DNA of 64,000 nucleotides. It comes from Ascidia mentula. Its lineage: Eukaryota > Chordata > Ascidiacea > Phlebobranchia > Ascidiidae. The notes below the pieces were generated by a model that worked only from the letters and a program-made list of their open reading frames with translations, was not told the origin of the DNA and made no database searches. This document shows, one piece after another, positions 10,441 to 22,915 of the stretch (the stretch's first letter is position 1; each line of letters starts with the position of its first letter). The stretch is taken from assembly GCA_947561715.1 (NCBI GenBank), contig OX387202.1, forward strand, positions 7,949,001 through 8,013,000, read 5' to 3'. A program made the translations under genes and the position numbers.

Positions 10441-12844
10441 GCGATTTCAGCACTTGTCCATTTTGCAGTATATGATTTTTCGATGAAAAATATTTTTTTG
10501 CAGTACAAGCTTTATTATACAGTGGAAAACGCTGATACTCCAGTATTGCGTTTGCGGTTGCACAACGTATGTAACTGTGCAATTTCAGCACTTGTCCATT
10601 TTGCAGTATATGACTTTTCGATGAAAAATATTTTTATGCAGTACAAGCTTTATTGTACAGTGGAAAACGCTGATACTCCAGTATTGCTTTTGCGGTTGAA
10701 CAACGTATGTAACTATGCGATTTCAGCACTTGTCCATTTTGCAGTATATGACTTTTCGATGAAAAATATTTTTTTGCAGTACAAGCTTTATTATACAGTG
10801 GAAAACGCTGATACTCCAGTATTGCTTTTGCGGTTGCACAACGTATGTAACTATGAGATTTCAGCACTTGTCCATTTTGCAGTGTATGACTTTTCGATAA
10901 AAAATAATTTTTTTCAGTACAAGCTTTATTATACAGTGGAAAACGCTGATACTCCAGTATTGCTTTTGCGGTTGCACAACGTATGTAACTATGCGATTTC
11001 AGCACTTGTCCATTTTGCAGTATATGACTTTTCGATGAAAAATATTTTTTTGCAGTACAAGCTTTATTTTTCAGTGGAAAACGCTGATACTCCAGTATTG
11101 CTTTTGCGGTTGCACAAAGTATGTAACTATGCAATTTCAGCAATTGTCCATTTTGCAGTATATGACTTTTCGATGAAAAATATTTTTTTGCAGTACAAGC
11201 TTTATTATACAGTGGAAAACGCTGATACTCCAGTATTGCTTTTGCGGTTGTACAACGTATGTAACTATGAGATTTTAGCACTTGTCCATTTTGCAGTGTA
11301 TGACTTTTCGATAAAAAATAATTTTTTTCAGTACAAGCTTTATTATACAGTGGAAAACGCTGATACTCCAGTATTGCTTTTGCGGCTGCACAACGTATGT
11401 AACTGTGCGATTTCAGTACTGGTCCATTTTGCAGTATATGACTTTTCGATAAAAAATAATTTTTTTCAGTACAAGCTTTATTTTACAGTGGAAAACGCTG
11501 GTACTCCAGTATTGCATTTGCGGTTGCACAACGTATGTAACTGTGCGATTTCAGCACTTGTCCATTTTGCAGTATATGATTTTTCGATGAAAAATATTTT
11601 TTTGCAGTACAAGCTTTATTATACAGTGGAAAACGCTGATACTCCAGTATTGCTTTTGCGGTTGCACAACGTATGTAACTGTGCAATTTCAGCACTTGTC
11701 CATTTTGCAGTATATGATTTTTTGTGAAAAAATAATTTTTTTCAGTACAAGCTTTATTATACCGTGGAAAACGCTGGTACTCCAGTATTGCTTTTGCGGT
11801 TGCACAACGTATGTAACTGAGCGATTTCAGCACTTGTCCATTTTGCAGTATATGATTTTTCGATGAAAAATATTGTTTTGCAGTACAAGCTTTATTATAC
11901 AGTGGAAAACGCTGATACTCCAGTATTGCGTTTGCGGTTGCACAACGTATGTAACTATGCAATTTCAGCACTTGTCCATTTTGCAGTATATGACTTTTCG
12001 ATGAAAAATATTTTTTTGCAGTACAAGCTTTATTATACAGTGGAAAACGCTGATACTCCAGTATTGCTTTTGCGGTTGCACAACGTATGTAACTATGAGA
12101 TTTCAGCACTTGTCCATTTTGCAGTGTATGACTTTTCGATAAAAAATAATTTTTTTCAGTACAAGCTTTATTATACAGTGGAAAACGCTGATACTCCAGT
12201 ATTGCTTTTGCGGTTGCACAACGTATGTAACTATGCGATTTCAGCACTTGTCCATTTTGCAGTATATGACTTTTCGATGAAAAATATTTTTTTGCAGTAC
12301 AAGCTTTATTTTTCAGTGGAAAACGCTGATACTCCAGTATTGCTTTTGCGGTTGCACAAAGTATGTAACTATGCAATTTCAGCAATTGTCCATTTTGCAG
12401 TATATGACTTTTCGATGAAAAATATTTTTTTGCAGTACAAGCTTTATTATACAGTGGAAAACGCTGATACTCCAGTATTGCTTTTGCGGTTGAACAACGT
12501 ATGTAACTATGCGATTTCAGCACTTGTCCATTTTGCAGTATATGACTTTTCGATAAAAAATAATTTTTTTCAGTACAAGCTTTATTATACAGTGGAAAAC
12601 GCTGGTATTCCAGTATTGCTTTTGCTGTTGCACAACGTATGTAACTATGCGATTTCAGCACTTGTCCATTTTGCAGTATATGACTTTTCGATGAAAAATA
12701 TTTTTTTGCTGTACAAGCTTTATTATACAGTGGAAAACGCTGATACTCCAGTATTGCTTTTGCGGTTGCACAACGTATGTAACTATGCGATTTCAGCACT
12801 TGTCCATTTTGCAGTATATGAATTTTCGATGAAAAATATTTTTT
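10441..12844. repeat. HOR block B'1
   Basis: Family B' resembles B but carries TTGTACAACG (11248), CAGCAATTGTCC, GCGGCTGCAC with CAGTACTGG, and CTTTATTTTACAG. TTGTACAACG recurs at 20494 (exactly 67 monomers away), 49201, 50581 and 55550. A first unit ends with the TTTTTTGTGA box (TGA ending at 11727). A second, altered unit follows (11863 on) in which TTGAACAACG replaces TTGTACAACG. One monomer has TATTGTTTTGCAG (near 11872), a private change in the T-run. Confidence 0.8.
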
Positions 12845-14086
12845 TTGCAGTACAAGCTTTATTATACCGTGGAAAACGCTGATACTCCAGTATTGCTTTT
12901 GCGGTTGCACAACGTCTGTAACTATGCGATTTCAGCACTTGTCCATTTTGCAGTATATGACTTTTCGATGAAAAATATTTTTTTGCAGTACAAGTTTTAT
13001 TATACAGTGGAAAACGCTGATACTCCAGTATTGCTTTTGCGGTTGCACAACGTATGTAACTGTGCGATTTCAGCACTTGTCCATTTTGCAGTATATGACT
13101 TTTCGATGAAAAATAATTTTTTTCAGTACAAGCTTTATTATGCAGTGGAAAACGCTGGTACTCCAGTATTGCTTTTGCGGTTGCACAACGTATGTAACTG
13201 AGCGATTTCAGCACTTGTCCATTTTGCAGTATATGACTTTTCGATGAAAAATATTTTTTTGCTGTACAAGCTTTATTATACAGTGGAAAACGTTGATACT
13301 CCAGTATTGCTTTTGCGGTTGCACAACGTATGTAACTATGCGATTTCAGCACTTGTCCATTTTGCAGTATATGACTTTTCGATATAAAATATTTTTTTGC
13401 AGTACAAGCTTTATTTTTCAGTGGAAAACGCTGATACTCCAGTATTGCTTTTGCGGTTGCACAACGTATGTAACTATGCAATTTCAGCACTTGTCCATTT
13501 TGCAGTATATGACTTTTCGATGAAAAATATTTTTTTGCAGTACCAGCTTTATTATACAGTGGAAAACGCTGATACTCCAGTATTGCTTTTGCGGTTGCAC
13601 AACGTATGTAACTATGAGATTTCAGCACTTGTCCATTTTGCAGTGTATGACTTTTCGACAAAAAATAATTTTTTCAGTACAAGCTTTATGATACAGTGGA
13701 AAACGCAGATACTCCAGTATTGCTTTTGCGGTTGCACAACGTATGTAACTATGCGATTTCAGCACTTGTCCATTTTGCAGTATATGACTTTTCGATGAAA
13801 AATAATTTTTTTCAGTACAAGCTTTATTATACAGTGGAAAACGCTGATACTCCAGTATTGCTTTTGCGGTTGCACAACGTATGTAACTATGCGATTTCAG
13901 CACTTGTCCATTTTGCAGTATATGACTTTTCGATGAAAAATATTTTTTTGCTGTACAAGCTTTATTATACAGTGGAAAACGCTGATACTCCAGTATTGCT
14001 TTTGCGGTTGCACAACGTATGTAACTATGCGATTTCAGCACTTGTCCATTTTGCAGTATATGAATTTTCGATGAAAAATATTTTTT
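12845..14086. repeat. E9 unit, 9 monomers, first copy
   Basis: This 1242-bp unit lies between two 8-T runs (12839-12846 and 14081-14088). It contains CGTCTGTAAC, TATGCAGTGG, a CTGAGCG monomer (TGA ending at 13201), AACGTTGATAC, a TCGATATAAAAT box (13381) and a 6-T run at 13669-13674. The TCGATATAAA variant recurs exactly 1242 bp later (14623), so the two adjoining units share a very recent tandem duplication. Equivalent 9-monomer units occur at 53420-54661 and 58389-59630. Confidence 0.85.
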
Positions 14087-16156
14087 TTGCAGTACAAGCT
14101 TTATTATACCGTGGAAAACGCTGATACTCCAGTATTGCTTTTGCGGTTGCACAACGTCTGTAACTATGCGATTTCAGCACTTGTCCATTTTGCAGTATAT
14201 GACTTTTCGATGAAAAATATTTTTTTGCAGTACAAGTTTTATTATACAGTGGAAAACGCTGATACTCCAGTATTGCTTTTGCGGTTGCACAACGTATGTA
14301 ACTGTGCGATTTCAGCACTTGTCCATTTTGCAGTATATGACTTTTCGATGCAAAATAATTTTTTTCAGTACAAGCTTTATTATGCAGTGGAAAACGCTGG
14401 TACTCCAGTATTGCTTTTGCGGTTGCACAACGTATGTAACTGAGCGATTTCAGCACTTGTCCATTTTGCAGTATATGACTTTTCGATGAAAAATATTTTT
14501 TTGCTGTACAAGCTTTATTATACAGTGGAAAACGTTGATACTCCAGTATTGCTTTTGCGGTTGCACAACGTATGTAACTATGCGATTTCAGCACTTGTCC
14601 ATTTTGCAGTATATGACTTTTCGATATAAAATATTTTTTTGCAGTACAAGCTTTATTTTTCAGTGGAAAACGCTGATACTCCAGTATTGCTTTTGCGGTT
14701 GCACAACGTATGTAACTATGCAATTTCAGCACTTGTCCATTTTGCAGTATATGACTTTTCGATGAAAAATATTTTTTTGCAGTACCAGCTTTATTATACA
14801 GTGGAAAACGCTGATACTCCAGTATTGCTTTTGCGGTTGCACAACGTATGTAACTATAAGATTTCAGCACTTGTCCATTTTGCAGTGTATGACTTTTCGA
14901 CAAAAAATAATTTTTTCAGTACAAGCTTTATGATACAGTGGAAAACGCAGATACTCCAGTATTGCTTTTGCGGTTGCACAACGTATGTAACTATGCGATT
15001 TCAGCACTTGTCCATTTTGCAGTATATGACTTTTCGATGAAAAATAATTTTTTTCAGTACAAGCTTTATTATACAGTGGAAAACGCTGATACTCCAGTAT
15101 TGCTTTTGCGGTTGCACAACGTATGTAACTATGCGATTTCAGCACTTGTCCATTTTGCAGTATATGACTTTTCGATGAAAAATAATTTTTTTCAGTACAA
15201 GCTTTATTATACAGTGGAAAACGCTGGTACTCCAGTATTGCTTTTGCGGTTGCACAACGTATGTAACTATGCGATTTCAGCACTTGTCCATTTTGCAGAA
15301 TACGACTTTTCGATGAAAAATATTTTTTTGCAGTACAAGCTTTGTTATACAGTGGAAAACGCTGATACTCCAGTATTGCTTTTGCGGTTGCACAACGTAT
15401 GTAACTATGCGATTTCAGCACTTGTCCATTTTGCAGTATATGACTTTTCGATGAAAAATATTTTTTTGCAGTACAAGCTTTATTATACAGTGGAAAACGC
15501 TGATACTCCAGTATTGCTTTTGCGGTTGCACAACGTATGTAACTATGAGATTTCAGCACTTGTCCATTTTGCAGTGTATGACTTTTCGACAAAAAATAAT
15601 TTTTTTCAGTACAAGCTTTATTATACAGTGGAAAACGCTGATACTCCAGTATTGCTTTTGCGGTTGCACAACGTATGTAACTATGCGATTTTAGCACTTG
15701 TCCATTTTGCAGTGTATGACTTTTCGATGAAAAATATTTTTTTGCAGTACAAGCTTTATTATACAGTGGAAAACGCTGATACTCCAGTATTGCTTTTGCG
15801 GTTGCACAACGTATGTAACTGTGCAATTTCAGCACTTGTCCATTTTGCAGTATATGATTTTTTGTGAAAAAATAATTTTTTTCAGTACAAGCTTTATTAT
15901 ACAGTGGAAAACGCTGGTATTCCAGTATTGCTTTTGCTGTTGCACAACGTATGTAACTATGCGATTTCAGCACTTGTCCATTTTGCAGTATATGACTTTT
16001 CGATGAAAAATAATTTTTTGCTGTACAAGCTTTATTATACAGTGGAAAACGCTGATACTCCAGTATTGCTTTTGCGGTTGCACAACGTATGTAACTATGC
16101 GATTTCAGCACTTGTCCATTTTGCAGTATATGAATTTTCGATGAAAAATATTTTTT
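14087..16156. repeat. E15 unit, 15 monomers, first copy
   Basis: This 2070-bp unit begins like the preceding E9 unit and is longer by six monomers, including the CTTTGTTATACAG monomer (15341) and the TTTTTTGTGA box (TGA ending at 15867). It carries the second TCGATATAAA variant (14623) and the 6-T run at 14911-14916. A private pair of changes, CAGAATACGAC near 15297, is not shared in full with the related copies, which have CAGTATACGAC. Equivalent units are at 51350, 56319 and 59631. Confidence 0.85.
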
Positions 16157-19100
16157 TTGCAGTACAAGCTTTATTATACCGTGGAAAACGCTGATACTCC
16201 AGTATTGCTTTTGCGGTTGCACAACGTCTGTAACTATGCGATTTCAGCACTTGTCCATTTTGCAGTATATGACTTTTCGATGAAAAATATTTTTTTGCAG
16301 TACAAGTTTTATTATACAGTGGAAAACGCTGATACTCCAGTATTGCTTTTGCGGTTGCACAACGTATGTAACTGTGCGATTTCAGCACTTGTCCATTTTG
16401 CAGTATATGACTTTTCGATGCAAAATAATTTTTTTCAGTACAAGCTTTATTATACAGTGGAAAACGCTGGTACTCCAGTATTGCTTTTGCGGTTGCACAA
16501 CGTATGTAACTGGGCGATTTCAGCACTTGTCCATTTTGCAGTATATGATTTTTCGATGAAAAATATTTTTTTGCAGTACAAGCTTTATTATACAGTGGAA
16601 AACGCTGATACTCCAGTATTGCGTTTGCGGTTGCACAACGTATGTAACTGTGCAATTTCAGCACTTGTCCATTTTGCAGTATATGACTTTTCGATGAAAA
16701 ATATTTTTTTGCAGTACAAGCTTTATTGTACAGTGGAAAACGCTGATACTCCAGTATTGCTTTTGCGGTTGAACAACGTATGTAACTATGCGATTTCAGC
16801 ACTTGTCCATTTTGCAGTATATGACTTTTCGATGAAAAATATTTTTTTGCAGTACAAGCTTTATTATACAGTGGAAAACGCTGATACTCCATTATTGCTT
16901 TTGCGGTTGCACAACGTATGTAACTGTGCGATTTCAGCACTTGTCCATTTTGCAGTATATGACTTTTCGATGAAAAATATTAATTTGCAGTACAAGCTTT
17001 ATTATACAGTGGAAAACGTTGATACTCCAATATTGCTTTTGCGGTTGCACAACGTATGTAACTATGCGATTTCAGCACTTGTCCATTTTGCAGTATATGA
17101 CTTTTCGATGAAAAATATTTTTTTGCAGTACAAGCTTTATTATACAGTGGAAAACGCTGATACTCCAGTATTGCTTTTGCGGTTGAACAACGTATGTAAC
17201 TATGCGATTTCAGCACTTGTCCATTTTGCAGTATATGACTTTTCGATGAAAAATATTTTTTTGCAGTACAAGCTTTATTTTTCAGTGGAAAACGCTGATA
17301 CTCCAGTATTGCTTTTGCGGTTGCACAAAGTATGTAACTATGCAATTTCAGCACTTGTCCATTTTGCAGTATATGACTTTTCGATGAAAAATATTTTTTT
17401 GCAGTACCAGCTTTATTATACAGTGGAAAACGCTGATACTCCAGTATTGCTTTTGCGGTTGCACAACGTATGTAACTATGAGATTTCAGCACTTGTCCAT
17501 TTTGCAGTGTATGACTTTTCGACAAAAAATAATTTTTTCAGTACAAGCTTTATGATACAGTGGAAAACGCTGATACTCCAGTATTGCTTTTGCGGTTGCA
17601 CAACGTATGTAACTATGCGATTTCAGCACTTGTCCATTTTGCAGTATATGACTTTTCGATGAAAAATAATTTTTTTCAGTACAAGCTTTATTATACAGTG
17701 GAAAACGCTGATACTCCAGTATTGCTTTTGCGGTTGCACAACGTATGTAACTATGCGATTTCAGCACTTGTCCATTTTGCAGTATATGACTTTTCGATGA
17801 AAAATATTTTTTTGCAGTACAAGCTTTATTATACAGTGGAAAACGCTGATACTCCAGTATTGCTTTTGCGGTTGCACAACGTATGTAACTATGAGATTTC
17901 AGCACTTGTCCATTTTGCAGTGTATGACTTTTCGACAAAAAATAATTTTTTTCAGTACAAGCTTTATTATACAGTGGAAAACGCTGATACTCCAGTATTG
18001 CTTTTGCGGTTGCACAACGTATGTAACTATGAGATTTTAGCACTTGTCCATTTTGCAGTGTATGACTTTTCGATAAAAAATAAATTTTTTCAGTACAAGC
18101 TTTATTATACAGTGGAAAACGCTGATACTCCAGTATTGCTTTTGTGGTTGCACAACGTATGTAACTGTGCGATTTCAGCACTTGTCCATTTTGCAGTATA
18201 TGACTTTTCGATGAAAAATATTTTTTTGCAGTACAAGCTTTATTATACAGTGGAAAACGCTGATACTCCAGTATTGCTTTTGCGGTTGCACAACGTATGT
18301 AACTATGCGATTTCAGCACTTGTCCATTTTGCAGTATATGACTTTTCGATGAAAAATATTTTTTTGCAGTACAAGCTTTATTTTTCAGTGGAAAACGCTG
18401 ATACTCCAGTATTGCTTTTGCGGTTGCACAAAGTATGTAACTATGCAATTTCAGCACTTGTCCATTTTGCAGTATATGACTTTTCGATGAAAAATATTTT
18501 TTTGCAGTACCAGCTTTATTATACAGTGGAAAACGCTGATACTCCAGTATTGCTTTTGCGGTTGCACAACGTATGTAACTATGAGATTTCAGCACTTGTC
18601 CATTTTGCAGTGTATGACATTTCGACAAAAAATAATTTTTTTCAGTACAAGTTTTATGATACAGTGGAAAATGCTGATACTCCAGTATTGCTTTTGCGGT
18701 TGCACAACGTATGTAACTATGCGATTTCAGCACTTGTCCATTTTGCAGTATATGACTTTTCGATGAAAAATAATTTTTTTCAGTACATGCTTTATTATAC
18801 AGTGGAAAACGCTGGTACTCCAGTATTGCTTTTGCGGTTGCACAACGTATGTAACTATGAGATTTTAGCACTTGTCCATTTTGCAGTGTATGACTTTTCG
18901 ATAAAAAATAAATTTTTTCAGTACAAGCTTTATTATACAGTGGAAAACGCTGATACTCCAGTATTGCTTTTGTGGTTGCACAACGTATGTAACTGTGCGA
19001 TTTCAGCACTTGTCCATTTTGCAGTATATGACTTTTCGATGAAAAATATTTTTTTGCAGTACAAGCTTTATTGTACAGAGGAAAACGCTGATACTCCAGT

Positions 19101-19410
19101 ATTGCTTTTGCGGTTGAACAACGTATGTAACTATGAGATTTTAGCACTTGTCCATTTTGCAGTATATGACTTTTCGATAAAAAATAATTTTTTTCAGTAC
19201 AAGTTTTATTATACAGTGGAAAACGCTGATACTCCAGTATTGCTTTTTCGGTTGCACAACGTATGTAACTGTTCGATTTCAGCACTTGTCCATTTTGCAG
19301 TATATGACTTTTCGATGCAAAATAATTTTTTTCAGTACAAGCTTTATTATACAGTGGAAAACGCTGGTACTCCAGTATTGCTTTTGCGGTTGCACAACGT
19401 ATGTAACTGA
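16157..19410. repeat. HOR block C2, copy of C1 at +8970 bp
   Basis: The block shows the same ordered marker set as 7186-10440, shifted 8971 bp at its start and 8970 bp at its end. The change of one base comes from the 6-T run at 17533-17538. Differences from C1 include CTGGGCG instead of CTGAGCG at 16511, CCAATATTGC at 17026, TTGAACAACG at 17182, TATGACATTTCG near 18616 and GTTCGATTTC near 19271. It ends at the same CTGAGCG monomer. Confidence 0.85.
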
Positions 19411-21262
19411 GCGATTTCAGCACTTGTCCATTTTGCAGTATATGATTTTTCGATGAAAAATATTTTTTTGCAGTACAAGCTTTATTATACAGTGGAAAAC
19501 GCTGATACTCCAGTATTGCGTTTGCGGTTGCACAACGTATGTAACTGTGCAATTTCAGCACTTGTCCATTTTGCAGTATATGACTTTTCGATGAAAAATA
19601 TTTTTTTGCAGTACAAGCTTTATTGTACAGTGGAAAACGCTGATACTCCAGTATTGCTTTTGCGGTTGAACAACGTATGTAACTATGCGATTTCAGCACT
19701 TGTCCATTTTGCAGTATATGACTTTTCGATGAAAAATATTTTTTTGCAGTACAAGCTTTATTATACAGTGGAAAACGCTGATACTCCAGTATTGCTTTTG
19801 CGGTTGCACAACGTATGTAACTATGCGATTTCAGCACTTGTCCATTTTGCAGTATATGACTTTTCGATGAAAAATATTTTTTTGCAGTACAAGCTTTATT
19901 ATACAGTGGAAAACGCTGATACTCCAGTATTGCTTTTGCTGTTGCACAACGTATGTAACTATGCGATTTCAGCACTTGTCCATTTTGCAGTATATGACTT
20001 TTCGATGAAAAATATTTTTTTGCTGTACAAGCTTTATTATACACTGGAAAACGCTGATACTCCAGTATTGCATTTGCGGTTGCACAACGTATGTAACTAT
20101 GAGATTTCAGCACTTGTCCATTTTGCAGTGTATGACTTTTCGATAAAAAATAATTTTTTTCAGTACAAGCTTTATTATACAGTGGAAAACGCTGATACTC
20201 CAGTATTGCTTTTGCGGTTGCACAACGTATGTAACTATACGATTTCAGCACTTGTCCATTTTGCAGTATATGACTTTTCGATGAAAAATATTTTTTTGCA
20301 GTACAAGCTTTATTTTTCAGTGGAAAACGCTGATACTCCAGTATTGCTTTTGCGGTTGCACAAAGTATGTAACTATGCAATTTCAGCAATTGTCCATTTT
20401 GCAGTATATGACTTTTCGATGAAAAATATTTTTTTGCAGTACAAGCTTTATTATACAGTGGAAAACGCTGATACTCCAGTATTGCTTTTGCGGTTGTACA
20501 ACGTATGTAACTATGAGATTTCAGCACTTGTCCATTTTGCAGTGTATGACTTTTCGATAAAAAATAATTTTTTTCAGTACAAGCTTTATTATACAGTGGA
20601 AAACGCTGATACTCCAGTATTGCTTTTGCGGCTGCACAACGTATGTAACTGTGCGATTTCAGTACTTGTCCATTTTGCAGTATATGACTTTTCGATAAAA
20701 AATAATTTTTTTCAGTACAAGCTTTATTTTACAGTGGAAAACGCTGGTACTCCAGTATTGCCTTTGCGGTTGCACAACGTATGTAACTGTGCGATTTCAG
20801 CACTTGTCCATTTTGCAGTATATGATTTTTCGATGAAAAATATTTTTTTGCAGTACAAGCTTTATTATACAGTGGAAAACGCTGATACTCCAGTATTGCT
20901 TTTGCGGTTGCACAACGTATGTAACTGTGCAATTTCAGCACTTGTCCATTTTGCAGTATATGATTTTTTGTGAAAAAATAATTTTTTTCAGTACAAGCTT
21001 TATTATACAGTGGAAAACGCTGGTATTCCAGTATTGCTTTTGCTGTTGCACAACGTATGTAACTATGCGATTTCAGCACTTGTCCATTTTGCAGTATATG
21101 ACTTTTCGATGAAAAATATTTTTTTGCTGTACAAGCTTTATTATACACTGGAAAACGCTGATACTCCAGTATTGCATTTGCGGTTGCACAACGTATGTAA
21201 CTATGCGATTTCAGCACTTGTCCATTTTGCAGTATATGAATTTTCGATGAAAAATATTTTTT
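19411..21262. repeat. HOR block B'2
   Basis: The B' marker series recurs with TTGTACAACG at 20494 and the TTTTTTGTGA box ending at 20973. This copy has a monomer with TTTTGCTGTTGC and GCTGTACAAG followed by ATACACTGG and TTGCATTTGC (near 19930-20080) that is absent from B'1. The same ATACACTGG monomer is found again near 21145, so it occurs twice within this block. Confidence 0.78.
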
Positions 21263-22915
21263 TTGCAGTACAAGCTTTATTATACCGTGGAAAACGCTGA
21301 TACTCCAGTATTGCTTTTGCGGTTGCACAACGTCTGTAACTATGCGATTTCAGCACTTGTCCATTTTGCAGTATATGACTTTACGATGAAAAATATTTTT
21401 TTGCAGTACAAGTTTTATTATACAGTGGAAAACGCTGATACTCCAGTATTGCTTTTGCGGTTGCACAACGTATGTAACTGTGCGATTTCAGCACTTGTCC
21501 ATTTTGCAGTATATGACTTTTCGATGAAAAATATTAATTTGCAGTACAAGCTTTATTATACAGTGGAAAACGTTGATACTCCAGTATTGCTTTTGCGGTT
21601 GCACAACGTATGTAACTATGCGATTTCAGCACTTGTCCATTTTGCAGTATATGACTTTTCGATGAAAAATATTTTTTTGCTGTACAAGATTTATTATACA
21701 GTGGAAAACGTTGATACTCCAGTATTGCTTTTGCGGTTGCACAACGTATGTAACTATGCGATTTCAGCACTTGTCCATTTTGCAGTATATGACTTTTCGA
21801 TGAAAAATATTTTTTTGCAGTACAAGCTTTATTTTTCAGTGGAAAACGCTGATACTCCAGTATTGCTTTTGCGGTTGCACAAAGTATGTAACTATGCAAT
21901 TTCAGCACTTGTCCATTTTGCAGTATATGACTTTTCGATGAAAAATATTTTTTTGCAGTACCAGCTTTATTATACAGTGGAAAACGCTGATACTCCAGTA
22001 TTGCTTTTGAGGTTGCACAACGTATGTAACTATGAGATTTCAGCACTTGTCCATTTTGCAGTGTATGACTTTTCGACAAAAAATAATTTTTTCAGTACAA
22101 GCTTTATGATACAGTGGAAAACGCAGATACTCCAGTATTGCTTTTGCGGTTGCACAACGTATGTAACTATGCGATTTCAGCACTTGTCCATTTTGCAGTA
22201 TATGACTTTTCGATGAAAAATAATTTTTTTCAGTACAAGCTTTATTATACAGTGGAAAACGCTGATACTCCAGTATTGCTTTTGCGGTTGCACAACGTAT
22301 GTAACTATGCGATTTCAGCACTTGTCCATTTTGCAGTATATGACTTTTCGATGAAAAATAATTTTTTTCAGTACAAGCTTTATTATACAGTGGAAAACGC
22401 TGGTACTCCAGTATTGCTTTTGCGGTTGCACAACGTATGTAACTATGCGATTTCAGCACTTGTCCATTTTGCAGTATACGACTTTTCGATGAAAAATATT
22501 TTTTTGCAGTACAAGCTTTGTTATACAGTGGAAAACGCTGATACTCCAGTATTGCTTTTGCGGTTGCACAACGTATGTAACTATGCGATTTCAGCACTTG
22601 TCCATTTTGCAGTATATGACTTTTCGATGAAAAATATTTTTTTGCAGTACAAGCTTTATTATACAGTGGAAAACGCTGATACTCCAGTATTGCTTTTGCG
22701 GTTGCACAACGTATGTAACTATGAGATTTCAGCACTTGCCCATTTTGCAGTGTATGACTTTTCGACAAAAAATAATTTTTTTCAGTACAAGCTCTATTAT
22801 ACAGTGGAAAACGCTGATACTCCAGTATTGCTTTTGCGGTTGCACAACGTATGTAACTATGCGATTTTAGCACTTGTCCATTTTGCAGTGTATGACTTTT
22901 CGATAAAAAATAAAT
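21263..22915. repeat. E15-type unit, truncated by switch to A
   Basis: It starts after the 8-T run 21257-21264 with CGTCTGTAAC, includes ATATTAATTTGCAG (21534), two AACGTTGATAC monomers and the 6-T run 22087-22092, and follows the order of the unit at 51350. The match ends in the CGATTTTAGCAC monomer near 22863. There the equivalent copies continue with a GATGAAAAATATT box, but this copy continues with the A-type AATAAATTTTTTCAG box. Confidence 0.8.

Noticed and set aside
10625-10645. ATTTTTATGCAG here and near 34510 as a shared HOR marker
   Set aside because: The two lie in different classes (B' and D/A) with different neighbours, so they look like independent T-to-A changes and not common descent.
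13375-13395. TATAAA at 13383 and 14625 as a promoter
   Set aside because: It is a single-base variant of the regular GATGAAAAATATT box in two duplicated monomers, with no other promoter context.
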